Shown: positions 43,194-51,565 of the stretch, piece after piece
How the letters are laid out: the number at the start of each line of letters is the position of its first letter
Numbering within the stretch: position 1 is the stretch's first letter
From: CAYOHP01 sp964403795 [NCBI: uncultured bacterium]
GTDB taxonomy: Bacteria; Muiribacteriota; UBA6191; CAZXTJ01
Direction of reading: 5' to 3'
NCBI GenBank assembly: GCA_964403795.1
Contig: CAYOHP010000002.1
Span: 86,530-150,529, forward strand
Length of the DNA: 64,000 nucleotides
Program-made: the position numbers and the translations under genes
Notes under the pieces: generated by a model
Seen by the model: the letters and a program-made list of their open reading frames with translations, nothing else
Told to the model about the DNA's origin: nothing
The model's database searches: none

Positions 43194-44048
43194 GTGCGAA
43201 CGGGTCGAAGCGACTTCCGAAACAGGCTCTGGATGAGGATCTCCGCACTCACGCTCGCGGCTTGTGCGACCTTCTCGCCGGTCGACGCCGGTCGCGTGTC
43301 GCTGCGCGACGCGAGTCGCTCGGTCCTCCCGCTGGTGGCATTGCCCTCCGGCGCGAAGGACGTCCAGCTCCTCGGCAACACCGTGCTCGTCGATTCCGAG
43401 GGACATCTCGTGGCTCCCTCGTCGGTGCTGCGCAGCGTGACTCCGTCGCTGCTCGTCCCGACCTCGCGTCTGGGTGTCCTCGTGCCGACGCGGGACGAGC
43501 CCGACGGGATCGCGATCGCGGCCGCCCGAGCGATGAAGGCGGTCGAGATCCTGGCCATCGACGAACGGCGGAACCTCGCGATGCTCCGGGTACTCGGCTC
43601 GTTGGAGAAGGCCCAGCCCATCGATCCCGGGCGCGAGCTCGGGGTGGGCGACGAGCTGCAGCTCCATGGATTCGGGACTCCCGGGGTCCTGCCCTACGTC
43701 TTTCGTGCCTCGGTGGCCTCGATCCTCCCGTCGCCTTCCGAGGGCCCCGGTCGCATCCGCTACGCGCTCGACGCCAACGCCACCGACGCCTCCGACGGCG
43801 GCGTGCTCTTCGACCGGGTGTCGGGCAAGGTCCACGCCCTGACCATCTTCCACCTCCGGCACGTGCACCGGGTGATCACCAAGCAGGCCGACTTCGAGTA
43901 CGGCCCGACCGGGACCGCGCTCGGGATCCCGATCGGCGAAGTGCTCGAGTGGATGGCCAACGCCCGGAAGGCGGTGTCGGCTCCGATGGCTCCGGCCCCG
44001 ACGGACCCGGCGACCGCGACCCCGACCACCACCGCGTCAGGTCCCTGA
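43194..44048 (+). CDS. Exported HtrA/trypsin-fold protein lacking the catalytic triad
   Basis: 284 residues from GTG with GGGGAG upstream. Signal peptide near 12-32. The chymotrypsin fold of HtrA-like proteases is recognisable: 'NTVLVDSEGHLVAPSSVL', 'ILAIDERRNLAMLRVLG', 'LGVGDELQLHGFG' and 'ATDASDGGVLFDRVSGKVHAL'. All three catalytic positions are changed: the His in the usual (N)HV is Ser77, the Asp of 'DLALL' is Asn127, and the Ser of GNSGGP is Asp201. It is therefore expected to be inactive. No PDZ domain follows; the tail is Pro/Thr/Ala-rich. Probably a binding or regulatory periplasmic protein. Confidence 0.75.
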   Translation: MRTGRSDFRNRLWMRISALTLAACATFSPVDAGRVSLRDASRSVLPLVALPSGAKDVQLLGNTVLVDSEGHLVAPSSVLRSVTPSLLVPTSRLGVLVPTRDEPDGIAIAAARAMKAVEILAIDERRNLAMLRVLGSLEKAQPIDPGRELGVGDELQLHGFGTPGVLPYVFRASVASILPSPSEGPGRIRYALDANATDASDGGVLFDRVSGKVHALTIFHLRHVHRVITKQADFEYGPTGTALGIPIGEVLEWMANARKAVSAPMAPAPTDPATATPTTTASGP

Positions 44049-44081
44049 TCCGGCCGTGACGCCGGACGTCGGAGTCCTCGC

Positions 44082-45386
44082 CTACCCGTCGCTCCCGCCC
44101 AGGAGGGCGGCGAGGTAGTCGGTGAGGCCGATGCCGAGGCGCTCCTCCACCCGGGTGGCCAGCTCGCGGGCCTCCGCGATCTCGGGAGCATCCGGGTCCC
44201 CCCCGGCCTCGGAAACCAGGGCGAGGACCTCCAGGGCCTCCCGGAGGGTACCGGCCATGGTGTCGACGAGCCGCCCTTGGTCCTCGAGATCGCGGATCAC
44301 CTCGTCCATCCGGTGGACGCCCCGGGCCAGCGAGTCCCATCCCCGACCGCGATGACTCCGGGCGGCCAGCTCGAAGACCGTCACGAAGGTCTCCTCGAAG
44401 GCCCTGGCATCCATGGCCATGGTCCTGCGCAGGGCCTCGGCCAGGACCGCGTAGCCCTCGTCGCCCCGACCCAGGGAGACGAGCAGCTGGGCCCTGCGAC
44501 GACTCCCCGCCAACGCTCCCTCGGCATTCCCGACTTCTTCGAGGAGGGCGACGCTCCGCTCGAGATCCTGGAGAGCCTCTTCGAGCCGGCCCTCGGCCTC
44601 GGCCACCAGGGCCAGGTCGTGTTCGAACACGGCCTCCTCGCGACGGTTCCCCTGCTCCCGGGCCGCGGCGATCCCCTCCTCGGCCAACGACCTGGCACGG
44701 GTCCACTCGCCGCGGGCCCTCGCCACCTCGCCGAGCTGTCCGAGGAACACCGTCGCATGCTCGTGGCGGTCGGCTCCCCGGGAGAGGACCAGGCCCCGGG
44801 TCGCCAGCTCGCCGGCGCGCTCCACCTCGCGACGGCGCAACGAGAGCAGGGCCAGGTCCGCCAGGAACGCCAGCTCCTCCGAGAGGTCGCCGTCGGCCTG
44901 CGCGATCGCCAATCCCTCGAGGGCGGATTCGAGCGAGGCGTCGAGATCGCCCAGGCGGCGGAGGACCTGCCCGGCGAGTCCCAGGCTGGCGGCCTCGGTG
45001 CGGCGGTCCTTGGCCAGGCGGGCCAGGTCCCGGGTGGCGCGGGCCGAATCGAGGGCCCGTTGCCAGGACCCGAGTTCCATGTAGAGGGAGCCGAGCTGGC
45101 TGGCAGCCACCAGCAGTCCCGACCGATCGCCATGGGCCCCGGCGACCGCCGCCACCCTCTCGAGCTGGGTGACGGCGTCCGAAGGGCGCAGGGCGCGCCG
45201 CAGGATCGAAGCCAGACCCAGCCGGGATCGGATCTCGGTTTCCGGTTCGCCTCGGGCCTTGGCGACCTCGGCGGCCTTCAGCAAGGACCGGGAGGCCCCC
45301 TCGTCGTCTCCTGCCTGCAGGCAGGCCTCCGCCTCCGCGAGCAAGGCGGCGGCTGGGGACGAGGCCACGTGGTCCTGATCGGACAC
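44082..45386 (-). CDS. Cytoplasmic TPR protein
   Basis: 434 residues from GTG (GGAGG six bases upstream). Eight or more TPR-like helix pairs fill most of it, with units such as 'LLVAASQLGSLYMELGSWQR', 'EAASLGLAGQVLRRLGDLDAS', 'ATVFLGQLGEVARARGEWTR' and 'VFEHDLALVAEAEGRLEEAL'. This resembles the TPR arrays of MalT-like regulators and Rap proteins, but no DNA-binding or ATPase domain is attached. The C-terminal 120 residues are helical without clear repeats. It lies downstream of the bS22-type gene, separated by a hairpin. Confidence 0.82.
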   Translation of the reverse strand: MSDQDHVASSPAAALLAEAEACLQAGDDEGASRSLLKAAEVAKARGEPETEIRSRLGLASILRRALRPSDAVTQLERVAAVAGAHGDRSGLLVAASQLGSLYMELGSWQRALDSARATRDLARLAKDRRTEAASLGLAGQVLRRLGDLDASLESALEGLAIAQADGDLSEELAFLADLALLSLRRREVERAGELATRGLVLSRGADRHEHATVFLGQLGEVARARGEWTRARSLAEEGIAAAREQGNRREEAVFEHDLALVAEAEGRLEEALQDLERSVALLEEVGNAEGALAGSRRRAQLLVSLGRGDEGYAVLAEALRRTMAMDARAFEETFVTVFELAARSHRGRGWDSLARGVHRMDEVIRDLEDQGRLVDTMAGTLREALEVLALVSEAGGDPDAPEIAEARELATRVEERLGIGLTDYLAALLGGSDG

Positions 45387-45409
45387 GCGATGCCTCCCGG
45401 AGCACGGCC

Positions 45410-45437
45410 GGAGGGCGGCCCCCTGGGACCGCCCTCC
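45410..45437 (-). terminator. Hairpin after the bS22-type gene
   Basis: A perfect 9-bp stem GGAGGGCGG (45410-45418) with CCGCCCTCC (45429-45437) and a 10-base loop, beginning 12 bases after the stop at 45449 on the minus strand. No T-run. Confidence 0.55.
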
Positions 45438-45448
45438 GCGCAGAGCGG

Positions 45449-45547
45449 CTACTTCTTCTGGCGACGCTGGATGCGCGTCTTCTTCAGGCGCTTCTTGTAC
45501 TTGTGGCGGTTGATCTTCTTGCGCCGCTTCTTGACCACAGACGACAT
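45449..45547 (-). CDS. AURKAIP1/COX24-type small ribosomal protein (bS22-like)
   Basis: A 32-residue, extremely basic protein: starts MSSVVKKRRKKINRHKYKKR and ends with KTRIQRRQKK. It matches the AURKAIP1/COX24 domain of mitochondrial mS38 and the 33-residue mycobacterial ribosomal protein bS22, which share (S)V(I/V)KKRRK(R/K)(M/I)xxxKxRKxLRRTR. It should bind the small ribosomal subunit. GGAGG lies eight bases before the ATG, a strong promoter lies upstream (45599-45628) and a hairpin follows, so it is a well-expressed single gene. Such genes are often missed because they are so short. Confidence 0.88.
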   Translation of the reverse strand: MSSVVKKRRKKINRHKYKKRLKKTRIQRRQKK

Positions 45548-45598
45548 GCAGAAAGCCTCCGTGACCGCCGGCACCCGGGAAGGGGGGCGGGGGCGCCG

Positions 45599-45628
45599 AG
45601 TATAGGTGCCCATGGCCGACCGGGTCAA
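45599..45628 (-). promoter_or_regulatory. Strong sigma70-type promoter of the bS22-type gene
   Basis: On the minus strand TTGACC (complement of 45623-45628), an 18-base spacer and TATACT (complement of 45599-45604). The start would lie about 45 bases before the ATG at 45547. It is the best promoter in the window. Confidence 0.65.
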
Positions 45629-45703
45629 CGCACCCGATGTCGAGGCCCTCCGGCGGATCGCCCCGAGGGGGCCGGAAGGACCTCGGGAGGGGATCCCCCC
45701 GGG

Positions 45704-46930
45704 TCAGAGCATCACCGCGTACGCATGCCACTCGCGCTCCATGCGCCCCAGGTCGACTCCCTCGAAGGCCCGTTCGAAGGCCCGGTACTCGCCTGCGTTC
45801 AGACGCTCGAGCATGGACCGGAAGCGCGGCAGGTAGGCACCTCCGGCACCGTGGTGAAGGAAGTGCACGAACGACCACGCGTACTCGTAGAAGCCCGCCG
45901 ATTTCCAGTTCCCCTGTCCCAGCAGCGAGGAGAGTCGCGGCGGCTTCTGGCCCCGGGAGTCGAGGAACCGGATCACGTCGGCCCGATCCCGGAGGATCTC
46001 GCCGACCCGGAAGCCGGGGAGCCTGGGCGAGGCACCCGCGGTGTACTCGGCGTACCCCTCCATCAACCAGAGGGGAGCGCGGGTGCCCAGGGCGTGGAGG
46101 GCCGCCACGTGGTTCAGTTCGTGGAGCAGGATCCGGTCGAGCCATTCCTCCTTGCCCCGGCGCTGGCCGCCGCCGCGGTCGGTCTCGGACTCCATGCAGG
46201 AGATGACCCGGATCCCACCCATGGGATCCTTGATGGTCAGGCCCTCCGCCTCCACCACGCCCTGGTGGTACTTCCCGACCATCCGGGTCCAGTCCTGCTT
46301 GTAGGAGAAGAGGAAGATCCGGACCGGGACCGCGGGATCGTCGAGGTTGGGGAAGAGCGCCTTGTACCTCCGCCACACCAGATCGGCGGTAGAGGCCACC
46401 TCCCGGGCGCTCCGGCCGTCCAGGTCGGTCCGGACCACGAAGTACTTCCCCTCGACACGCTCCTTCAACTTGCCCAGCAGGGCCTTGTCCGGGGTCAGCT
46501 GGTAGGGCACCGGCGGCTTGGCGAGGCCCGCCACCGGGAGGTACTTGCGGGCGTCGTCCACCCGCCCCTGCGAGACCCGCGCCCGGGCGCCCAGGAAGGC
46601 GCATTCCCGGTCGGCAGGATCGACGTAGAGGCCGAGATCGGCGTAGATGCGGGCCTCCTCGAAGAGGCCGAAGGAGGCCGCCAGCTCGGAGGCCTTGCGG
46701 TAGACCAGGAGATCCTTGGTGTCGAGGTCCATGGCCTTCGAGTAGGCCGCCAGGGCCTCCTCCTCGTGGCCCGCGGACTGGAGCGCCTGTCCCATCTCGG
46801 CCCAGGCCGGAGCCGAGCCGGGTTCCGAGGTCACCCTCTCCCGGGCCCCGTCGATCCGCGCCTGGCCTCCGCATCCGGCGGCGAGGATCGCGGCGGCGAG
46901 GAGGGAGCTGCGGAGGAGGGCAAGCCTCAA
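45704..46930 (-). CDS. Lipoprotein with TPR and gluzincin metallopeptidase domain (peptidase MA/DUF1570-like)
   Basis: 408 residues. A TTG start overlapping the HflX stop (TTGA) gives a lipoprotein signal with lipobox LAAGC (Cys at about residue 20). TPR-like repeats follow (about 30-130). The second half is a peptidase: 'LLHELNHVAALHA' contains HExxH, and 'LMEGYAEYTAG' gives the third Zn ligand Glu, as in peptidase MA-like proteins. A C-terminal helical part with 'YEYAWSFVHFLHHG' completes the fold. It probably works on the periplasmic side of a membrane; substrate unknown. Coupled to hflX upstream. Confidence 0.85.
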   Translation of the reverse strand: MRLALLRSSLLAAAILAAGCGGQARIDGARERVTSEPGSAPAWAEMGQALQSAGHEEEALAAYSKAMDLDTKDLLVYRKASELAASFGLFEEARIYADLGLYVDPADRECAFLGARARVSQGRVDDARKYLPVAGLAKPPVPYQLTPDKALLGKLKERVEGKYFVVRTDLDGRSAREVASTADLVWRRYKALFPNLDDPAVPVRIFLFSYKQDWTRMVGKYHQGVVEAEGLTIKDPMGGIRVISCMESETDRGGGQRRGKEEWLDRILLHELNHVAALHALGTRAPLWLMEGYAEYTAGASPRLPGFRVGEILRDRADVIRFLDSRGQKPPRLSSLLGQGNWKSAGFYEYAWSFVHFLHHGAGGAYLPRFRSMLERLNAGEYRAFERAFEGVDLGRMEREWHAYAVML

Positions 46931-48306
46931 CGCTGCCGTCCCAGCAACCGGTCGATGGCGTCGTGCTCCCGTGCGGTCGCCCGGAATCGCACTACCGCGA
47001 CCCCGTCCTCCCGGTAGTCGACCGACTCGACCACCGCGTGGTCGTAGATCTCCGAGAGGATGTTCCCCTCGTCCTGGGCCAGCTCCAGGACGCGGCTCTC
47101 CAAGGTCCCGTGCACCTTGGCCACGATCGCCTTGCGCAGGTCCTCGAGGCCTTCCCCGGTCCGGGCCGAGACGCAGACCGACTGGGGATGGATCGAGCGG
47201 ACGATGGCGGGCAGCTTGGTCCTCTTCGGGAGCAGGTCGATCTTGTTGAACACCAGCAGGCGGGGGCGCTCGCCCACCCCCAGCTCGTCGAGCACGGCCT
47301 CGGTCGCTTCCTTCTGGGCCTCCCAGCTGGGACTCGAGAGGTCGACGACCTCGAGCAGGAGATCGGCCTCGGCCGACTCCTCCAGGGTGCTGCGGAAGGA
47401 TGCCACCAGGTCGTGGGGCAGCTTGCGGATGAAGCCCACGGTGTCGGAGACCATGATCGGGAGCCCGCGCACGTCGGTCATCTTGCGGACCGTCGGGTCC
47501 AGGGTCGCGAAGAGCTGGTCGGCGACCAGCACGTCGGCGTCGGTCAGGGCGTTCAGGAGGGTCGACTTCCCCGAGTTGGTGTAGCCGACCAGGGCGGCCC
47601 GGAACATGTCCCGGCGACCGCTGCGCCGGGTGTCGCGCTGCACGGTGAGCTTGGCGATGCGCTCCTCGAGATGGGCGATCCTCTCCTTGAGGAGCCGGCG
47701 GTCGAGCTCGATCTGCTTCTCGCCCACGCCGCGCATCATCACCGCGCCCTTCTGCCTCTCTAGGTGGGTCCAGGCCCGTTTCAGGCGGGGGAGCAGGTAC
47801 TTCAGATGGGCCAGCTCGACCTGCAGCTTGGCGGTGGCGGTCCGCGCATGCTGGGAGAAGATCTCGAGGATCACCCCGGTCCGGTCCATCACGGTGCAGC
47901 CCAGGGTCTTCTCCAGGTTGCGGTTCTGGGCCGGGGAGAGGTCGGCGTCGAAGACCGCCAGGTCGGCCTGGTTCTCCTTCACCAGGTCGCGCAGGACCTC
48001 GGCCTTCCCCTGGCCGATGAAGTGGCCGGGGTCGAGCTTCTTCCTGACCTGTAGCAGCCGGGCACAGGTCTCGGCTCCCAGGGTGTCGAGCAGGGCCTCG
48101 AGCTCGTCGAGCTCCTCGTTCAGGCGGGACCGGGCCCGGATCTTCTGGGAGGGAGGAAGCGGCGCGGGCTCGACCAGCACCCCCACGATCACTGCCCGGA
48201 TCTCGGTCTTGCGGACCAGGTCCAGGCCCTGGCGTTCCAGGCCCGGGTCGCCGGAGCTCCGGGTCCTTCGGGTGGTCGCCGCCGCCTCGTCGGATTCGAC
48301 TGCCAT
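46927..48306 (-). CDS. hflX: Ribosome-associated GTPase HflX
   Basis: 459 residues. The N-terminal HflX domain contains 'FIGQGKAEVLRDLV' (the GKG(K/Q) region), a coiled linker with 'GVGEKQIELDRRLL' follows, and the G domain has G1 GYTNSGKST, switch region 'LFATLDPTVR', G3 DTVGF and G4 NKID. A short C-terminal domain ends it. HflX rescues or recycles stalled ribosomes, notably in stress. The ATG at 48306 has TAGACT as -10 about 20 bases upstream. Coupled with the lipoprotein peptidase, which is an unusual partner. Confidence 0.96.
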   Translation of the reverse strand: MAVESDEAAATTRRTRSSGDPGLERQGLDLVRKTEIRAVIVGVLVEPAPLPPSQKIRARSRLNEELDELEALLDTLGAETCARLLQVRKKLDPGHFIGQGKAEVLRDLVKENQADLAVFDADLSPAQNRNLEKTLGCTVMDRTGVILEIFSQHARTATAKLQVELAHLKYLLPRLKRAWTHLERQKGAVMMRGVGEKQIELDRRLLKERIAHLEERIAKLTVQRDTRRSGRRDMFRAALVGYTNSGKSTLLNALTDADVLVADQLFATLDPTVRKMTDVRGLPIMVSDTVGFIRKLPHDLVASFRSTLEESAEADLLLEVVDLSSPSWEAQKEATEAVLDELGVGERPRLLVFNKIDLLPKRTKLPAIVRSIHPQSVCVSARTGEGLEDLRKAIVAKVHGTLESRVLELAQDEGNILSEIYDHAVVESVDYREDGVAVVRFRATAREHDAIDRLLGRQR

Positions 48307-48326
48307 GGCCCCTCTCGTACCCTGGA

Positions 48327-48356
48327 AGTCTATCCAAGGCGCAGGGCACCGACCAA
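48327..48356 (-). promoter_or_regulatory. Predicted hflX promoter
   Basis: On the minus strand TTGGTC (complement of 48351-48356), 18 bases, TAGACT (complement of 48327-48332), about 20 bases before the hflX ATG. Confidence 0.4.
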
Positions 48357-48396
48357 GGGAGATCCACGGAGGCTCACCCGGCCGCAGCCGGTGCGG

Positions 48397-48402
48397 TATC
48401 CT
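48397..48402 (+). promoter_or_regulatory. Possible -10 element (TATCCT) of the kinase operon
   Basis: TATCCT in the context GGTATCCTGC, 24 bases before the ATG at 48427, as before the deformylase gene (26316). Confidence 0.35.
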
Positions 48403-48426
48403 GCCGCCGGGACCGAGGTGCAGACC

Positions 48427-49242
48427 ATGAGGATCGGGCGCTACGAGCTCCTCGACGACCTGGGACGAGGGGGGATGGGTGGCGCCATCTACCTCGCCCG
48501 GGACGTGGTCTCCCGGCGCGAGGTGGCACTGAAGACCCTGCGGCCCGAGTACCTCCGGGACGAGTCCATCCTCCCCCGCTTCCGTAGGGAGGCCGAGGTC
48601 TACGCCCGGCTCGACCACCCGCACATCGTGAAGGTCTTCGACAACGGTTTCGCCGACGGACACCACTACATCGCCATGGAGCACGTCCGGGGACCCACCC
48701 TGTTGAAGCTCATGAAGGATTCCGGGCGGATCGAGCGCAGCCGGGGCCTCGGGATGTTCCGCGATCTCCTCGGGGCCCTGGCCCACGCCCACGACCGGGG
48801 GATCGTCCACCGCGACCTCAAGCCCCAGAACATCCTGGTGGCGGACGGCGACCGGGTGAAGGTCATCGACTTCGGGGTCGCCGCCGCCCAGGACGGACTC
48901 CTCAAGACCACACCGGGTTCCCTGATCGGGACCTACCTCTACGCCTCCCCCGAACAGAACGAGGGACGGCCCGTGGACCATCGCTCCGACCTCTACTCCC
49001 TCGGCGTGATCGTCTGGGAGCTGCTGGCGGGACAGCGGGCACTCTCGGCCACCGATTTCCTCTCGGTGATCCGGCTGCAGCAGCAGGAGTCCATCCCTCC
49101 TCTCTCCAGCCTCCCGGGTCTCGCCTCCTCCGCCCGGCTCGACCGGATGGTCTCCCGCCTGCTGCGGGCCGACCCCGCCCGCCGCTACCAGTCGGCCCAC
49201 GAGGTCCTGGCCGACCTCTACGACGTGCTGGCCGACCCGTGA
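48427..49242 (+). CDS. Soluble Ser/Thr protein kinase (kinase domain only)
   Basis: 271 residues, a bare Hanks-type kinase with no membrane helix or sensor. Glycine loop GRGGMG (13-18), VALK with Lys36, HRD (128-130), DFG (148-150), SPE (174-176). All catalytic residues are present. It is the first gene of a coupled set: its stop overlaps the GTG of a cysteine desulfurase, which in turn overlaps mnmA. This suggests, but does not prove, that the kinase controls tRNA thiolation or is co-regulated with it. An upstream in-frame start at 48391 is less likely because the -10 would then lie inside the gene. Confidence 0.94.
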   Translation: MRIGRYELLDDLGRGGMGGAIYLARDVVSRREVALKTLRPEYLRDESILPRFRREAEVYARLDHPHIVKVFDNGFADGHHYIAMEHVRGPTLLKLMKDSGRIERSRGLGMFRDLLGALAHAHDRGIVHRDLKPQNILVADGDRVKVIDFGVAAAQDGLLKTTPGSLIGTYLYASPEQNEGRPVDHRSDLYSLGVIVWELLAGQRALSATDFLSVIRLQQQESIPPLSSLPGLASSARLDRMVSRLLRADPARRYQSAHEVLADLYDVLADP

Positions 49243-50402
49243 CCTACCTCGACCACGCGGCCGGGTCCCCGGTCGACCCCGGAGTCCTGGCCGAGATGGT
49301 CGCATGGTGGAGTCCGGACCGTGTCGGCAATCCCTCCAGCCCCCATGCCGCCGGCCGCCGGGCCAGGGACGGACTCGAGACGGCGCGGGAGAGGGTCGCC
49401 ACCTGCCTCGCGGCACGACCTCGGGAGGTGGTCTTCACCTCTGGAGGCACGGAGTCCAACGCCCTGGCGATCCTCGGGTCCTGGGGATCCTCCCGCAAGC
49501 CACGAGAGCGGGACCGGATCGTCGTCTCTCCCTACGAGCACCCCTCGGTGCGCCGCGCCGTCGAGGCCTGCGCCGCCCAGGGCGCCCGGGTCGGCGAGCT
49601 CGGAGGTGCCCCCGAGGGTCGGGTGGATCCGGGCGACCTGGAACGACTCCTCGGTCCTGACGTGTTCCTGGTCTCGGTGATGGGGGCCAGCAACGAGACC
49701 GGTTGCCTGCAGCCGATCGAGGATCTGGCCGGGATCGCAGCCGACCGGGGGATCCCGTTCCACTGCGACGCCTCCCAGGTGCCGGCCCGCGTCGATCTCG
49801 CCGCATGGGTGGCCGGGGCCGACCTGGTCACGGTCTCGGCCCACAAGGTCTACGGCCCCTGCGGGGTCGGCGCCCTGGTGATCCGGGGCAGGGCCGCGCC
49901 CGGTCCCCTGCTCCCGGGCGGCACCCATGAGAGGGGCTTCCGACCCGGAACGCCTTCGGTGGCCCTGGCCACCGGCCTGGCCGCCTGCCTGGAACGGGCC
50001 CAGGCCGCAGGGACCCGGGAGCGGGAACATCTGACGGGCCTGGACGACCGGCTCCGGGACCGGCTGGCCGGCGCCTCCGGCTGGCGGGTGGTCGGCCCGG
50101 AGGAGCCCTGGCCCCGGGGGGCGAGAGCCCCCGGGCTGATGACCCTCCTCTCGCCGGACCTCGACGCCGAGACGGTGCTCATGGCCCTCGACCTCGAGGG
50201 CTTCCAGGTCGGCCTGGGCGCGGCCTGCGCCTCGGGCGCCCGGGAGCCCTCCCCGGGGCTCTCCGCCATGGGCCTCTCCGATCGGGACCAGCGCAGGACC
50301 CTGCGGATCTCGCTGGGCAAGGACACTACGCCTGCCGAGGTCGACGGGTTCTCGGCCGCTCTGTTGGCGATCTCCGGGCGTCTCCGGGAGTGTCGACGGT
50401 GA
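49239..50402 (+). CDS. Cysteine desulfurase (NifS/IscS family)
   Basis: 387 residues from GTG. Family features: start '[11 protein letters not shown]', '[13 protein letters not shown]', '[14 protein letters not shown]', '[11 protein letters not shown]', the PLP lysine in SAHKVYGP, '[14 protein letters not shown]' and the active-site loop '[10 protein letters not shown]' with the persulfide Cys. It takes sulfur from cysteine. The gene directly after it encodes MnmA, which needs such sulfur for 2-thiouridine, so that is the likely use; no iscU or nifU lies nearby. GTGA overlaps link it to both neighbours. Confidence 0.94.
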   Translation: MTYLDHAAGSPVDPGVLAEMVAWWSPDRVGNPSSPHAAGRRARDGLETARERVATCLAARPREVVFTSGGTESNALAILGSWGSSRKPRERDRIVVSPYEHPSVRRAVEACAAQGARVGELGGAPEGRVDPGDLERLLGPDVFLVSVMGASNETGCLQPIEDLAGIAADRGIPFHCDASQVPARVDLAAWVAGADLVTVSAHKVYGPCGVGALVIRGRAAPGPLLPGGTHERGFRPGTPSVALATGLAACLERAQAAGTREREHLTGLDDRLRDRLAGASGWRVVGPEEPWPRGARAPGLMTLLSPDLDAETVLMALDLEGFQVGLGAACASGAREPSPGLSAMGLSDRDQRRTLRISLGKDTTPAEVDGFSAALLAISGRLRECRR

Positions 50403-51565
50403 CCGGAGCGGGAGCCGCCACCGGGCGAGGGTCCGGAACCGTGGTGGTCGCCATGTCCGGAGGCGTCGATTCGAGCGTGGCGGCCGGGCTCCTGGTCGAA
50501 GCCGGATTCCGGGTGATCGGCATGACCATGAAGGTCTGGGGGGGAGAGGCCCCCGCCGCTGCCGGACATCGCTCCTGCTGTTCGCTCGACGATGTCGACG
50601 ACGCCCGCCGGGTGGCGGCCCGGCTGGACATCCCGTACTACGTGCTCGACCTGAAACAGGAATTCCGCGCCGCGGTGATCGACGACTTCGTCTCCGAGTA
50701 CCTCCAGGGCCGCACTCCCAACCCCTGCCTCCGCTGCAACGGGAGGATGAAGTTCGGGGCCCTGCTCGAGAAGGCTCGGGATCTGGGTGCCGACCGGGTG
50801 GCCACCGGGCACTACGCCCGGATCCTCCCGCCGGCCGGCTCGGATCCCGGGTTCGGCTCCGGCCTCCAGGCGGCCTCGAGGTCCGGCCGGTTCGAGCTCC
50901 ATCGCGGCCTCGATCCGGACAAGGACCAGAGCTACTCCCTCTACGTCCTGGACCAGGAACAGCTCTCGAAGGCCATCTTCCCGCTCGGGGCGATGACCAA
51001 GGCGGAGACCAGGGCGGCGGCCGCCCGCCTCCGCCTTCCCGTGGTGGCCAAGCCGGACAGCCAGGACATCTGCTTCGTCCCCGAGGACGACTACCGGATC
51101 CTGCTCGACCGGGAGGCCAGGGACCGGATCGTCCCCGGCAACTTCGTCGACCCGGACGGCCGGGTGGTGGGAACCCACGAAGGCGTCGCCCGTTACACGG
51201 TCGGCCAGCGGCGGGGCCTGGGCCTGGCCGGCCCGGAGCGCTTCTACGTGGTGGAGTTGCGCCCGGCCTCCAACGAGGTCGTGGTGGGGACCCGCGACCA
51301 GGCCGGCTGTCCCCGGTTCGAACTCGAGGACGTCACCTGGGGCAGCCTGGCCGACCTGGAGACGCCGATCTCGGCCCAGGTCCGGGTGCGTCACCGGGGC
51401 GAGCTGCTGGCGGCCGAACTCCGGCAGCTCGGGGCCCGGGAGGTCGAGGTCCGGCTGGAGGAGCCGGAGATCGGCGTGGCCCCCGGACAGGCATGCGTGG
51501 TCTACCAGGGGGATCGGGTGCTCCTGGGAGGAACGATCCGCAGGGAGGCCGCGCTTGGAGTGTGA
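50399..51565 (+). CDS. mnmA: tRNA-specific 2-thiouridylase MnmA
   Basis: 388 residues. PP-loop [13 protein letters not shown] near the start, 'GMTMKVWGG', catalytic Cys in '[14 protein letters not shown]', second Cys in '[13 protein letters not shown]', and a C-terminal beta-barrel. It makes 2-thiouridine at the wobble base of Lys, Glu and Gln tRNAs, with ATP and persulfide sulfur. The GTG at 50399 (GTGA overlap; GGGAG eight bases upstream) fits better than the GTG at 50390. The sulfur donor is encoded immediately upstream. Confidence 0.96.
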   Translation: MTGAGAATGRGSGTVVVAMSGGVDSSVAAGLLVEAGFRVIGMTMKVWGGEAPAAAGHRSCCSLDDVDDARRVAARLDIPYYVLDLKQEFRAAVIDDFVSEYLQGRTPNPCLRCNGRMKFGALLEKARDLGADRVATGHYARILPPAGSDPGFGSGLQAASRSGRFELHRGLDPDKDQSYSLYVLDQEQLSKAIFPLGAMTKAETRAAAARLRLPVVAKPDSQDICFVPEDDYRILLDREARDRIVPGNFVDPDGRVVGTHEGVARYTVGQRRGLGLAGPERFYVVELRPASNEVVVGTRDQAGCPRFELEDVTWGSLADLETPISAQVRVRHRGELLAAELRQLGAREVEVRLEEPEIGVAPGQACVVYQGDRVLLGGTIRREAALGV

